Positions 33,956 through 42,254 of a DNA stretch of 64,000 bases are shown piece after piece. The stretch spans positions 1-64,000 of the forward strand of contig JAISYD010000211.1 of assembly GCA_031270145.1 (NCBI GenBank). The letters are read 5' to 3'. This DNA is from Planctomycetota bacterium (GTDB lineage: Bacteria > Planctomycetota > SZUA-567). Positions within the stretch are counted from its first letter, which is position 1; each line of letters begins with the position of its first letter. A program made the translations under genes and the position numbers. The notes under the pieces are model-generated. The model saw nothing but the letters and a program-made list of their open reading frames with translations, had not been told where the DNA came from and did no database searches.

Positions 33956-35194
33956 ATGAATCCCGACGGATTTGATTATCCCCCCAAACCAGTCGCCTCC
34001 GCGAGTCCGGGCCGGCCTTCCAAATGGGAATGGCTCCCGCCCGTCTGTTGGCTGCTTCTGCTGTTGTTCCAATTGGCGGATTATTGCTTCAATTTCCGCC
34101 CGCCATTCCGGGAGTCCGCGGGAGCGGACAGCCGCGATTTCGTTATGCTCCTGTTTTTTATGTTGTCGCCGGGGACGCTCTGGCGGCTGCTGGGACACGG
34201 GTCGTGGAATGTCCACCGAATTTGTTTCGCCGCCTTTCTGGTTGCCCTGGTGGCGCTCAATCCCTTGCTTCGTCCCGATGCCGGGATTTTGAGCCGGGTT
34301 TTCGACAATTGGCTTTTGTCCCTGCTAGGCTGCGGAATTTCCTTCACCCAGCCTTTTCTAGGAGCGTTGAGGCTGCATAGATTGCTGGGCGACCGCGGGA
34401 TTGCCATGTCCCTCTTCGCGACCTTCAGGTTATGTCTGGCGGGAACGTTTTTCAATATTTTTCTGCCGGGTTCCACCGGCGGGGACGCCTATCGGGTTTA
34501 TGCCCTTGGTCGCGGCTTGGGAACGGGATTCGCTCCGGCCCTGGCGTCAATTACCTTGGATCGGGTGTTGGGGTTTCCTTCCCTGATTTTGGTGGTTTTG
34601 CTGGGCATGGGACTGAATTACCGCTTTTTGTTGGGCAATTCGCCGCTGACGAAACTGGTTCCCTTCGTGGCCGCGGCCGGGGTGGTTTGCCTGGGCATGG
34701 TTTTTTATCTGGCCTGGGCGGGTCGGGGGGGCGGGGCGAACCCGGATCCTGGAAAGGGAAATCCAAGATCAAGCCGTCCCGGCCGGTTGCGACGGCTTCA
34801 TTTGTTGATTGCCGGCAATGTCCGGCGCCCGGCCACCTTGCCTTTGGCGCTAATTTATGGCGGGTTGTCCCATCTGGCCACCATAGCGTCCTGCCAATGC
34901 TTCGCCCTGGCGTTGGGAGTCTCCGGATTGCCCTGGATGCGCTATTACCTGATAATACCCCTGGCCATGACCATCAATGCCATACCGGGGGCACCCGGAG
35001 GGTTGGGGCAGGGTGAACTTGCCATGGCGGCGCTTCTTGGCCTGGCCGATCCCGGAGGGATAAATCCCCGGGCCGGGGTCGCCTTGATGCTTCTTTTCCG
35101 CCTGTCCAACTTGTTCCTGGGGTTGATCGGCGGAGCGGATTACGCCTTGGGCGGCCTTAAAAAACGGGCCGGTTCCTCATCGGCGGAGCGGTGA
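33956..35194 (+). CDS. YbhN/lysylphosphatidylglycerol-synthase-like membrane protein (flippase domain)
   Basis: A 412-residue polytopic membrane protein with the conserved LPG_synthase_TM/UPF0104 stretch GTFFNIFLPGSTGGDAYRVYALGRG, SITLDRVLGFPSLILVV and, near the end, PLAMTINAIPGAPGGLGQGELAM. Members flip or modify lipids or lipid-linked sugars. No aminoacyl-transferase domain is attached. The ATG follows the TGA of the HEAT-repeat gene without a gap. Confidence 0.85.
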   Translation: MNPDGFDYPPKPVASASPGRPSKWEWLPPVCWLLLLLFQLADYCFNFRPPFRESAGADSRDFVMLLFFMLSPGTLWRLLGHGSWNVHRICFAAFLVALVALNPLLRPDAGILSRVFDNWLLSLLGCGISFTQPFLGALRLHRLLGDRGIAMSLFATFRLCLAGTFFNIFLPGSTGGDAYRVYALGRGLGTGFAPALASITLDRVLGFPSLILVVLLGMGLNYRFLLGNSPLTKLVPFVAAAGVVCLGMVFYLAWAGRGGGANPDPGKGNPRSSRPGRLRRLHLLIAGNVRRPATLPLALIYGGLSHLATIASCQCFALALGVSGLPWMRYYLIIPLAMTINAIPGAPGGLGQGELAMAALLGLADPGGINPRAGVALMLLFRLSNLFLGLIGGADYALGGLKKRAGSSSAER

Positions 35195-35200
35195 CCGGCC

Positions 35201-36199
35201 ATGGCCACGGATCCGGCCAAGCCGTTTGATCATGATTTTACGGTCGGCCCCTCCCGGGATCGCTTCCGCCTGGATGTTTTCATCAAGTCCATGTTCCCGT
35301 CGCTAAGCCGTACCAAGGCGCAATTGCGCATTTCCGAAGGAAGGGTGACGGTCAACGGCTTTCCCCGGCCCGCCAATTGGCGGGTATTGGCGGGAGATCG
35401 GGTATCGTTGCATTATCCCCCCCCGGACTTAGCTTCGGCCGAGGCGGGTCGGCATATCCCCCTGGACATAATTTACGAGGACGATGATTTGGCGGTGGTG
35501 AACAAACCTCCGGGACTGGTTGTGCACCCGGTGGGGAGGCACAGACATGACACCCTCCTGAACGCTCTTTATTGGCGGTACCGCGATTTGCTGCCGGAAG
35601 GGGAGTCGGTGACTCTGGCCAACCGGCTGGACCAGCACACTTCCGGGATTGTTCTTGCGGTCAAGAACATCCGGGCCAAACGTATTATTCAGGAAGGTTT
35701 CGAGAGGCGGGAGATGGGCAAGACCTATTTCGCCTTGTGCCACGGGTTGATTCGGGACGATAAAGGTGAAATCGATCTGCCGATCGGAAGGGATCCCGAC
35801 GAATCCGATCATTGCCGAATGGCTATTCGTTTGGGAGGGGACGGCAAGCCGTCCCGCACCTTATATCGGGTGGAAGAGCGTTTTGCCGCCGGCTTCACCC
35901 TGGTCGGTCTTAAACCCGTGACCGGCAGGCAACACCAGTTGCGGCTGCATTTGTCGGCCATTGGACATCCCCTGGTTGCGGATCCGCGCTACGGCGGCGG
36001 GGATCGGCTGGAGTTGAGAGGCCTGGATGGGGGCTCCGTCAAATTGGAACGGCACGCCTTGCATGCCTTTGAATTGACGTTTCGCCATCCCGGGGATCGC
36101 CGGAATATGCGGCTGGCGGCCCCCTTGGCTTCCGATCTCCTAGAAGTGATTGAATGGCTGCGAAAAGAAACGAACCGGAACATTTCTCCGAATCGCTGA
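35201..36199 (+). CDS. RluA-family rRNA pseudouridine synthase
   Basis: A 332-residue enzyme that isomerises uridine in 23S rRNA (or tRNA). It has an N-terminal S4 RNA-binding domain (about 20-75, RLDVFIKSMFPSLSRTKAQ), then the catalytic domain with IIYEDDDLAVVNKPPGLVVHP and the catalytic Asp144 in NRLDQHTSGI. Later motifs are KTYFALCHG and VTGRQHQLRLHLSAIGHPLVADPRYGG. RluD-like by layout, but the exact target site cannot be set from sequence. It starts 6 bases after the preceding stop. Confidence 0.94.
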   Translation: MATDPAKPFDHDFTVGPSRDRFRLDVFIKSMFPSLSRTKAQLRISEGRVTVNGFPRPANWRVLAGDRVSLHYPPPDLASAEAGRHIPLDIIYEDDDLAVVNKPPGLVVHPVGRHRHDTLLNALYWRYRDLLPEGESVTLANRLDQHTSGIVLAVKNIRAKRIIQEGFERREMGKTYFALCHGLIRDDKGEIDLPIGRDPDESDHCRMAIRLGGDGKPSRTLYRVEERFAAGFTLVGLKPVTGRQHQLRLHLSAIGHPLVADPRYGGGDRLELRGLDGGSVKLERHALHAFELTFRHPGDRRNMRLAAPLASDLLEVIEWLRKETNRNISPNR

Positions 36200-36414
36200 A
36201 TCCTTCCCGAAATCGATGCCGGCAATCGCGTTTTTGAAGCCGCGACCCCCACTTTCCCCCTTCTCTCGAGTTTCGCGGCAGGCCGGGGCTTGCCTGGCCG
36301 CCGAACCGTGTTATAATTGCCGCTGGGGCGCCTTTCCTCCGGGTTGGGAGCCAAATCACCCAAGAGGCGGGGGAATTTATTATTATGACGGGTTTGAAGC
36401 GAAGGTCGGGATGA

Positions 36415-36855
36415 ATGGCGGAAACAATCCGTTCAAGGCCAGTCGAATATTATAACCCCCGTCCCCCGATTCTGGGAACCTGCTTTTTCCTGGGCGTTGT
36501 TTTCGGGTTCTGCCTTTATCTGTTCCGGGCCCAGGATCCCGTTACGGTCCCGCCAATTCCGGCAATGGAACCCGCCATTACGATTCCCCCGGCCCCAGCC
36601 TCGGAACTTGAGCGCCGACGCCTGGATGCGCCGGACATCGCGGAAGTGGGGCCGGCGCCGGCGGTTGAAACCAACCGGAATCCCAGATTCGAAGACCTTG
36701 AGATCGGATCGCCGGCGGTGATTCTGAATACCGAGGGCGGCCTGACCGGCCGGAACGCCAAGCCCCTTAGCCGGCGGAGAGTCCCGGCCGCGCCCGGCCT
36801 GAAATCCTATCCGGGAGCCGCGAATCCGCCGCCCCTTCCCGATCTTATGCCGTGA
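36415..36855 (+). CDS. Single-pass membrane protein of unknown function
   Basis: A 146-residue protein with one transmembrane helix (ILGTCFFLGVVFGFCLYLF, about 19-37) and a Pro-rich extra-cytoplasmic tail (PPIPAMEPAITIPPAPASELERR ... PPPLPDLMP). No family is recognised. It follows a 215-base gap after the pseudouridine synthase and ends 18 bases before cinA, probably in one operon with it. The proline-rich, low-complexity tail makes a scaffold or periplasmic spacer role possible. Confidence 0.65.
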   Translation: MAETIRSRPVEYYNPRPPILGTCFFLGVVFGFCLYLFRAQDPVTVPPIPAMEPAITIPPAPASELERRRLDAPDIAEVGPAPAVETNRNPRFEDLEIGSPAVILNTEGGLTGRNAKPLSRRRVPAAPGLKSYPGAANPPPLPDLMP

Positions 36856-36873
36856 GGCAGGAGGAAAAATTAC

Positions 36874-38187
36874 ATGAGACAACCGACCGTTTATCTTCTC
36901 TCCTGCGGCGACGAGCTGCTTTTCGGCCATACCGTGGACACCAACTCCGCCTGGCTGGCCGAGCAATGCACCCTCCAGGGTTGGCGCCTCGTCGGGCACC
37001 GCACCATCGGCGACATCACTCCCGATATCGTCTCCGCTCTTCTAGAGGCTTCCGCCCTGGCCGAGGCGGTTATTCTCACCGGCGGCCTGGGGCCCACCCG
37101 GGACGACCGGACCCGCCAGGCCCTGGCCCATGCCCTCGGCGTTGAATTGCGCGAAGATCCGGAGGCGCTGGCCGAAATCCAGGCCATATTCAAGCGATAC
37201 AATCGGCCCATGGCCGAGGCCAACCGGGTCCAAGCCCTGATTCCGGCCGGAGCCGGACGCATCGTCAATCCCAACGGCACCGCCCCGGGAATCCGAGCCG
37301 TCCTTCGGGACGCCAAGATTTTTTGCCTGCCCGGGGTTCCCCGGGAAATGCGGGAAATGTTCAAGCAGTCGATCCTCCCCGTTCTCAAGGGGGCGGAGGG
37401 GGCGGCCCAGGAAGTAATGCGCCGGCTGCATCTGTGCGGCCGGGGAGAATCCGACATCGGGGCGGCCATCCGCCACCTGATGGGGGAACGCTCCAACCCC
37501 GAAGTTGGCACCGCCGTGGCCGAATCAATCGTGACGGTTCGCCTTTACGCCAAGGGCGATACCCGGACCGAAGCCGAAAGAACCGCCGCCGAGGCGGAGG
37601 CGGACATCCGCAAGGCCTTGGGACACGATGTTTACGGCGTGGACGACGAAACCTTGGCCGGTTGCGTGGTTAAACTTCTGGCGGAGCGGTCCGCCTCCCT
37701 GGTTGTCGGCGAATCCTGTACCGGAGGCCTGCTTTCCAGCCTTATTGTCGATGTTCCCGGCGCCTCCTCGGTATTTCGCCAGGGTATTGTCGCCTATGCC
37801 AACGCCGCCAAAACCGATCTGCTGGGAGTGCCGGCCGGGATAATCGGGAAGCACGGGGCCGTAAGCCGGGAAACCGTTTCCGCCATGGCGGAAAATCACC
37901 TTCGCCGGACTAATTTCCCCCTTCCCGCCTATTCCATCGCCACCACCGGCATCGCCGGCCCCGACGGCGGCACCCCGGAAAAACCGGTTGGCACCGTTTG
38001 GATTGCCTGTTCCCGCCTTGATCCCGATGGGGGCGGGATTACCCGATCCTTTCGTCTGAACACGGTTACGGATCGCCGCGGCGTCCGCATGCGGGCCGCC
38101 AATGCCGCCCTGGATTTAGCCAGAAGAACCATCCTGGGTTACCCCTCCAATTACCAAGTGGAGGAGAGCAATTGGAAAAAAGACTGA
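36874..38187 (+). CDS. cinA: CinA: ADP-ribose pyrophosphatase/NMN amidohydrolase
   Basis: A 437-residue two-domain protein of NAD-related pyridine nucleotide salvage. The N-terminal MoCF/COG1058 domain (about 1-170) has LLSCGDELLFGHTVDTNSAWLAEQ and TGGLGPTRDDRTR (69-81). The C-terminal amidase domain (about 265-430) has GESCTGGLLSSLIVDVPGASSVF (from residue 279, catalytic serine in ESCTGG), GIVAYANAAKTDLLGVP and ATTGIAGPDGG. Both halves are intact. It starts 18 bases after the membrane protein and overlaps the next gene by 16 bases. Confidence 0.95.
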   Translation: MRQPTVYLLSCGDELLFGHTVDTNSAWLAEQCTLQGWRLVGHRTIGDITPDIVSALLEASALAEAVILTGGLGPTRDDRTRQALAHALGVELREDPEALAEIQAIFKRYNRPMAEANRVQALIPAGAGRIVNPNGTAPGIRAVLRDAKIFCLPGVPREMREMFKQSILPVLKGAEGAAQEVMRRLHLCGRGESDIGAAIRHLMGERSNPEVGTAVAESIVTVRLYAKGDTRTEAERTAAEAEADIRKALGHDVYGVDDETLAGCVVKLLAERSASLVVGESCTGGLLSSLIVDVPGASSVFRQGIVAYANAAKTDLLGVPAGIIGKHGAVSRETVSAMAENHLRRTNFPLPAYSIATTGIAGPDGGTPEKPVGTVWIACSRLDPDGGGITRSFRLNTVTDRRGVRMRAANAALDLARRTILGYPSNYQVEESNWKKD

Positions 38188-39671
38188 ACCGTCTCCGCCA
38201 TTTTGCCGATCCCGGAACGGTTGACGGCCGGGGCGGGGCGGGCAAAAGACCATGCGGCTGGTTTACGTTGGCTTCCATTCCGGCGCGTTTGCCTGTTTTG
38301 GCCGTGATCCTATGCCTGCCTCCCCTTCTTTCCGCCGCCGGGGAAGACGGAAGAGCTTTTCTCTGGCCAGAAGAGTCCCTTGGCGAATCGGGACAGCGCG
38401 GCCTGGATGAAATCGAAAGCGTTCCCACCCGGATTGCCGCCTGCCCGGTATGTTCCTTCCCAACCTTGATTCCGGAAGCGGATCGCCTGATGCTCCGGCC
38501 GTCCGCCACCGGCGAACCCGTTGAATGGCGGATGGACGCCAGCGGACGGGATTCGGATTTCTGCCCCCATCCCGGACGGAACAAGCTGTCATTCCGGGCC
38601 GATTTGGCGGTTTGCCCCTCCTGCGGCTACGTCAGTCGATCCCAATGGTTCGATAGGCCGGTATCGTCCGCTCTGGCGGCTTGGGCGCTGTCGGTCCTCC
38701 GTCCTGAAATCCGGGCGTACCAGAAGGAATTTCTCGGGGCCGGGGCGGCGGGAATGGAAGATGCGGAAATCGCCGATTTTTTCAATCGGCAGGAGGAAAT
38801 ACCCGACCCCCTTCGCCTGGAACACGCCCGGGTAATAGCCGAAGCAAGGGGAGATCCCATCCGTACTCAAGCCGAAGCGACTTGGTCGGTCGCCTGGGCT
38901 CTTCGCCGGGAACTGGCATCCCCCCCCCGGGGCGCGGTTCTCCGCCGCTTGGCCGATCAGGTTCGCGAGGCGCTCCTCAAGTCGGAAAAATTTACCGCCG
39001 GAAAGGTGGAGGAAGAGGCGGCGGCTCTCCGCCGGCTGATTTCCCGTTCCCGCCGGACCGCGGGCAAAAACGCCCCGACCCGGCCGGAACGTTTGGCCGC
39101 TCCCCTGGCGTTGGCCGGATTGCTGGACCGTTTGGGTTTCGGGGTCGAGGCGGAAGAGGAGTTGGCGGCGGCCGCCGCCGCGTTCGGCGAGCGTTTTGCC
39201 CGGCCGGAACAGGATCCCCTGTGGGCCGCCGCCTCACCCCGCAACCGGCATTCCCGCCGGCTGGAGGAACTGGAAGATATTCGCCGGGAAGCGGAACGGG
39301 AAACCAGGAACCGGCTGGAATTGTTGCGGCGGGAAAGAGGCTACCTGGAGATGGCGGTCGATTTGATCCGTCAGGCCATCCTGGCCGGCGAGTACGATGG
39401 CGATCCCGAATACGCCTTTTTCCATGTCTATCTGGCCGGCGATTTTCTTCGGCGCGTCGGCAATTTCCCCCTGGCCGCGGAATGGCTGAAAACCCTCGCG
39501 GCTTTGGTCCCCGGCGACTCGCCTTCCGGTCGGGCGGCGGAAAATCTGCTGGCCATCCTGCGCCACCAAGCTGGCGACCGGGTTAACCTTCTTTCCGCCC
39601 TGGGAGAGGACAGCGGGGTGTTCATGAAAATCAGGGAAATAAACCGCGTCGGGATTGCGAAAAGACCATGA
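38172..39671 (+). CDS. Exported zinc-ribbon protein, DUF2225-like
   Basis: A 499-residue protein from a TTG start with GGAGGAG 5 bases upstream, inside the end of cinA. A hydrophobic signal segment (ARLPVLAVILCLPPLLSAAGE) lies at about 38-58. Two CxxC pairs (CPVC 91-94 and CPSC 148-151), with GRDSDFCPHP between them, form the paired zinc-ribbon pattern of DUF2225 proteins. The C-terminal part is alpha-helical and charged. Known DUF2225 proteins are mostly cytoplasmic, so the signal-like N-terminus is notable. Function is unknown. Confidence 0.75.
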   Translation: MEKRLNRLRHFADPGTVDGRGGAGKRPCGWFTLASIPARLPVLAVILCLPPLLSAAGEDGRAFLWPEESLGESGQRGLDEIESVPTRIAACPVCSFPTLIPEADRLMLRPSATGEPVEWRMDASGRDSDFCPHPGRNKLSFRADLAVCPSCGYVSRSQWFDRPVSSALAAWALSVLRPEIRAYQKEFLGAGAAGMEDAEIADFFNRQEEIPDPLRLEHARVIAEARGDPIRTQAEATWSVAWALRRELASPPRGAVLRRLADQVREALLKSEKFTAGKVEEEAAALRRLISRSRRTAGKNAPTRPERLAAPLALAGLLDRLGFGVEAEEELAAAAAAFGERFARPEQDPLWAAASPRNRHSRRLEELEDIRREAERETRNRLELLRRERGYLEMAVDLIRQAILAGEYDGDPEYAFFHVYLAGDFLRRVGNFPLAAEWLKTLAALVPGDSPSGRAAENLLAILRHQAGDRVNLLSALGEDSGVFMKIREINRVGIAKRP

Positions 39672-40849
39672 AGGACGCCCTCTCCTTTTTTTCGGCCCCG
39701 ACGTTCCGGCTGCTTTGCGGACTGGCCGGATTGATTGTCCCGCTGGCGGCGGCTGCGGAGCCGGCCGGGGAGGTGGCGCTTCGCTGTCGCTGGCCGGCTC
39801 CGGCCGGCGAGAGCCTGGAGTTGGTATTTTCCGCCAACCCGTTGATCCTCGTCCAGGCGGGCGCCGAGTTCGAGATTTCCGCCGTTTCCGCCGACTTCCC
39901 CGAAACCGATCTGATTGTCATGCGCGACGGTCTTCCCCTCCGCCGGGAAAGAACCCTTTTTTTCACGGCGCCGGAACAGCCGGGAGCCTATTACCTCGGC
40001 TTGGCGGCGGCGGCGCCCGGCGGCAACCGGGAAAAGACGCTTTGCGTCGTGATTGCCCACCGGGCGGAGGAAAAACGGACGGGGGAGGGGAGTGAACTTT
40101 TTGTGGACGGCGAGAGGATCGGCCGCTACCGCCATCCCTCCCGATCCGGCAACCTCAAGGTGAAAAAACATCCCGAAAGTTATCGGCCGCCGGTATGGTG
40201 GCTGAAACTCACTCCGGGCAACTCGACTTTTGAGGTGGTCCCCGGCCTCGCGGCGGGCGACTTGGTGTCCCCCCCCGAGGATGGCGGCCCCCGGCATACC
40301 GATTTGGCGCCTGTTTGCTATCCCATGTGGTTGGCAATCCGCAGCCTCCGGGAAGCGCTTCCCGCCCTGGGATTGCCGGCGGAATCGTTAAGGATTATCA
40401 GCATGTTCCGCTCCCCCGCCCACAATCGCGGCATCGGCTCCAATTCCTTCAGCCGGCATCTCTACGGCGACGCCTTCGATTTCTATATCGGGCTCGACGG
40501 CAGCGGCAAGGCGGCCGATCTCAATCATGACGGCCGGTTGGACCACCGGGACGCTTATCCCCTAATCGGACTGATGGAAGATCTCCAGGCCGAAGGAAAA
40601 ATACCACTGGGCGGCTTGGGAGTCTACAACACCGTCGGAGGGGATCACGAGGTGACCCTGCATCTTGATTTGCGTGGCCATCGGGCTACCTGGGGCTATA
40701 TTTACGGGGCTTCTGGAAAGCGAAGTGAATTCGCCTGGGCCAGTCGCCGTTTCGCCGATCTTGACCGCCGGGACGAACAGGAGGCGGCCGGACAGGCGGC
40801 CCGGGAAAACCGGAAATACCTTCCTCCCCGCCGGGAACCGTTGCCGTAG
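39668..40849 (+). CDS. Exported DUF882/M15-like peptidase with a calcium-loop motif
   Basis: A 393-residue protein with a signal peptide (FRLLCGLAGLIVPLAAAAEP), an N-terminal beta-rich region (about 35-130) and a C-terminal domain of the M15/YcbK peptidase type. FRSPAHNRG is followed by SRHLYGDAFD (262-271), the S-x-H-x-x-G-x-A-x-D motif with metal ligands His264 and Asp271, and by VTLHLD with the third ligand His332. DLNHDGRLDHRD (284-295) between them looks like a dockerin/EF-hand-type calcium loop. Probably acts on peptidoglycan peptides in the periplasm. The ATG overlaps the preceding stop (ATGA). Confidence 0.78.
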   Translation: MKDALSFFSAPTFRLLCGLAGLIVPLAAAAEPAGEVALRCRWPAPAGESLELVFSANPLILVQAGAEFEISAVSADFPETDLIVMRDGLPLRRERTLFFTAPEQPGAYYLGLAAAAPGGNREKTLCVVIAHRAEEKRTGEGSELFVDGERIGRYRHPSRSGNLKVKKHPESYRPPVWWLKLTPGNSTFEVVPGLAAGDLVSPPEDGGPRHTDLAPVCYPMWLAIRSLREALPALGLPAESLRIISMFRSPAHNRGIGSNSFSRHLYGDAFDFYIGLDGSGKAADLNHDGRLDHRDAYPLIGLMEDLQAEGKIPLGGLGVYNTVGGDHEVTLHLDLRGHRATWGYIYGASGKRSEFAWASRRFADLDRRDEQEAAGQAARENRKYLPPRREPLP

Positions 40850-40950
40850 GAATGGGAAAGTCCACTTTGAGTGAACCGAAGGGGAATTCGCTTCCTCGGA
40901 GGCGGAAGTTGGCTGAACCGGGGGCGGTAGGCCCGCCATAAGGTTTTCCC

Positions 40951-42126
40951 TTATACCGGTTCGGCGACCGGCGTCAAGGCCCCGTGCCGGGCATAAACCG
41001 CCGCCAGCCTTTGCGCCGATCCTTCCCAGGTGAAGGCGGTTTCCGCCGCCACCCGCCCGTTTCGTCCCATCCAGGCGGAGGTTTCCGGATCCGCGAAGGA
41101 GGAAAGCATGACCCGGGCCAGGGCGGCGGGTTCAGCTTCGGTCACCCAGCCGTTTTGGCCGGGGAGGACGAATTCGCCCGGAACCGTTCCCGCCAGGACG
41201 GCGGCCGGACGGGAAGCGGCCCAGGCCGGCAGTACCGCCCGACCGCTGAAATCGCGGCGGAAAGGGACCAAAACCAGGTTGGAGAAAGAGTAGAATTCGG
41301 GGGGAACGGCGCCTCCCTCGGGGGGAAAAAACACCGCCGCGTCGCCGGCTTCCCTTCGCATTTCATTTTCAAGCGGGCCTTCCCCGATGAAAATGAACCT
41401 GGCTTCGGGAAAATGTTTTGCGGCCAGCCGGCAGGCCCGGGCGGCGAGATCGCCGCCTCCAGAGCGGGAAAACCGCCCGGCAAACAATACCGCCGGGGCA
41501 TTCGGGGCCAAACCGGATATTTCCTGGATTCGGAATGTCCTTTCCGCCGTCCCCGGGTCCGGGAAGTCGGTCCCGTAGGAAACCACCTCGCATTTCCAAT
41601 CGGGAGGATGGAATTGCTCCTGGATCTTTTGTTTTGTCCAGCGTGAAACCGCAACCACGGCGTCGGCCGCTTCAATTCCCCGGCGTTCCAGTTCGGCGAT
41701 GCGGGCCGAATCGCCGGAATCCGGCCATATCCCGGTTCGTCCCCATTCGGTCGAGTGGAAGCTTGTCGCCAAGCGGGCGCCGCACAGTTCGGCCGCCCCG
41801 ATTCCCGCTCCGATGGTCAGCCAATCATGGCAATGCACCACGTCATAACCGCCCCCGTCCCTCAGGGAATCGGCGAAATAATGAATGAAAGATCGGGAAA
41901 GGGCGGCGATCTCGTCGCAAAAAACCGGCTTGCGATCCCAGGAGCAACGGCGAATCATGACCCCGTTCACCGCCCCTTCCATGGCTTGGCCGTTTCCCCG
42001 GCGGGTGAACAGCCTAACCCGGTGCCCCGCCTTGGCCAGGGCGGCGGCCAGGCGGCTGGCATACAACGCCCCTCCGCCCACCGTTATTCCCTCCAGGGCT
42101 TCCCAGGCGAACATGGCTATGTTCAT
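40951..42126 (-). CDS. GT4-family glycosyltransferase
   Basis: A 391-residue GT-B glycosyltransferase. The N-terminal domain has MNIAMFAWEALEGITVGGGALYASRLAAALAKAGH, the acceptor-side loop of glycogen-synthase-like GT4 enzymes, and DVVHCHDWLT. The C-terminal domain has VLFAGRFSRSGGGDLAARA, FIFIGEGPLENEMRREA and the truncated E-x7-E-like region FSNLVLVPFRRDFSGRAVLPAWAASRPA, where the usual second glutamate is not obvious. Donor and acceptor sugars are unknown. It converges on the M15-like gene with about 100 bases between, and its 5' end lies 64 bases from the mirror centre. Confidence 0.85.
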   Translation of the reverse strand: MNIAMFAWEALEGITVGGGALYASRLAAALAKAGHRVRLFTRRGNGQAMEGAVNGVMIRRCSWDRKPVFCDEIAALSRSFIHYFADSLRDGGGYDVVHCHDWLTIGAGIGAAELCGARLATSFHSTEWGRTGIWPDSGDSARIAELERRGIEAADAVVAVSRWTKQKIQEQFHPPDWKCEVVSYGTDFPDPGTAERTFRIQEISGLAPNAPAVLFAGRFSRSGGGDLAARACRLAAKHFPEARFIFIGEGPLENEMRREAGDAAVFFPPEGGAVPPEFYSFSNLVLVPFRRDFSGRAVLPAWAASRPAAVLAGTVPGEFVLPGQNGWVTEAEPAALARVMLSSFADPETSAWMGRNGRVAAETAFTWEGSAQRLAAVYARHGALTPVAEPV

Positions 42127-42167
42127 TCGCTTCCCATCCGCTTCGGGGTTGGGGAACTTCCGGCGGG

Positions 42168-42213
42168 CTTTTAAAGAAAATCAAGCCAAGCTTGGCTTGA
42201 TTTTCTTTAAAAG
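42168..42213. repeat. Loop-less hairpin at the exact centre of the inverted repeat
   Basis: CTTTTAAAGAAAATCAAGCC and its complement meet with no loop, centred between 42190 and 42191 on an AAGCTT. It is a member of the TTTAAAGRAAATC hairpin family. The other members have 8- to 17-base loops that are not self-complementary, so a zero-loop copy at the turning point is suspicious. Confidence 0.9.
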
Positions 42214-42254
42214 CCCGCCGGAAGTTCCCCAACCCCGAAGCGGATGGGAAGCGA

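Larger units (their letters stand above)
20381..42190 (+). repeat. Left arm of a 21.8-kb perfect inverted repeat
   Basis: From 20381 to the centre the sequence is the reverse complement of 42191-64000 (x pairs with 84381 - x). Spot checks at the two ends and at the centre agree, and every reading frame compared has an identical product. The right partner runs off the window edge, so the repeat may be longer. There is no spacer between the arms. Confidence 0.97.
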
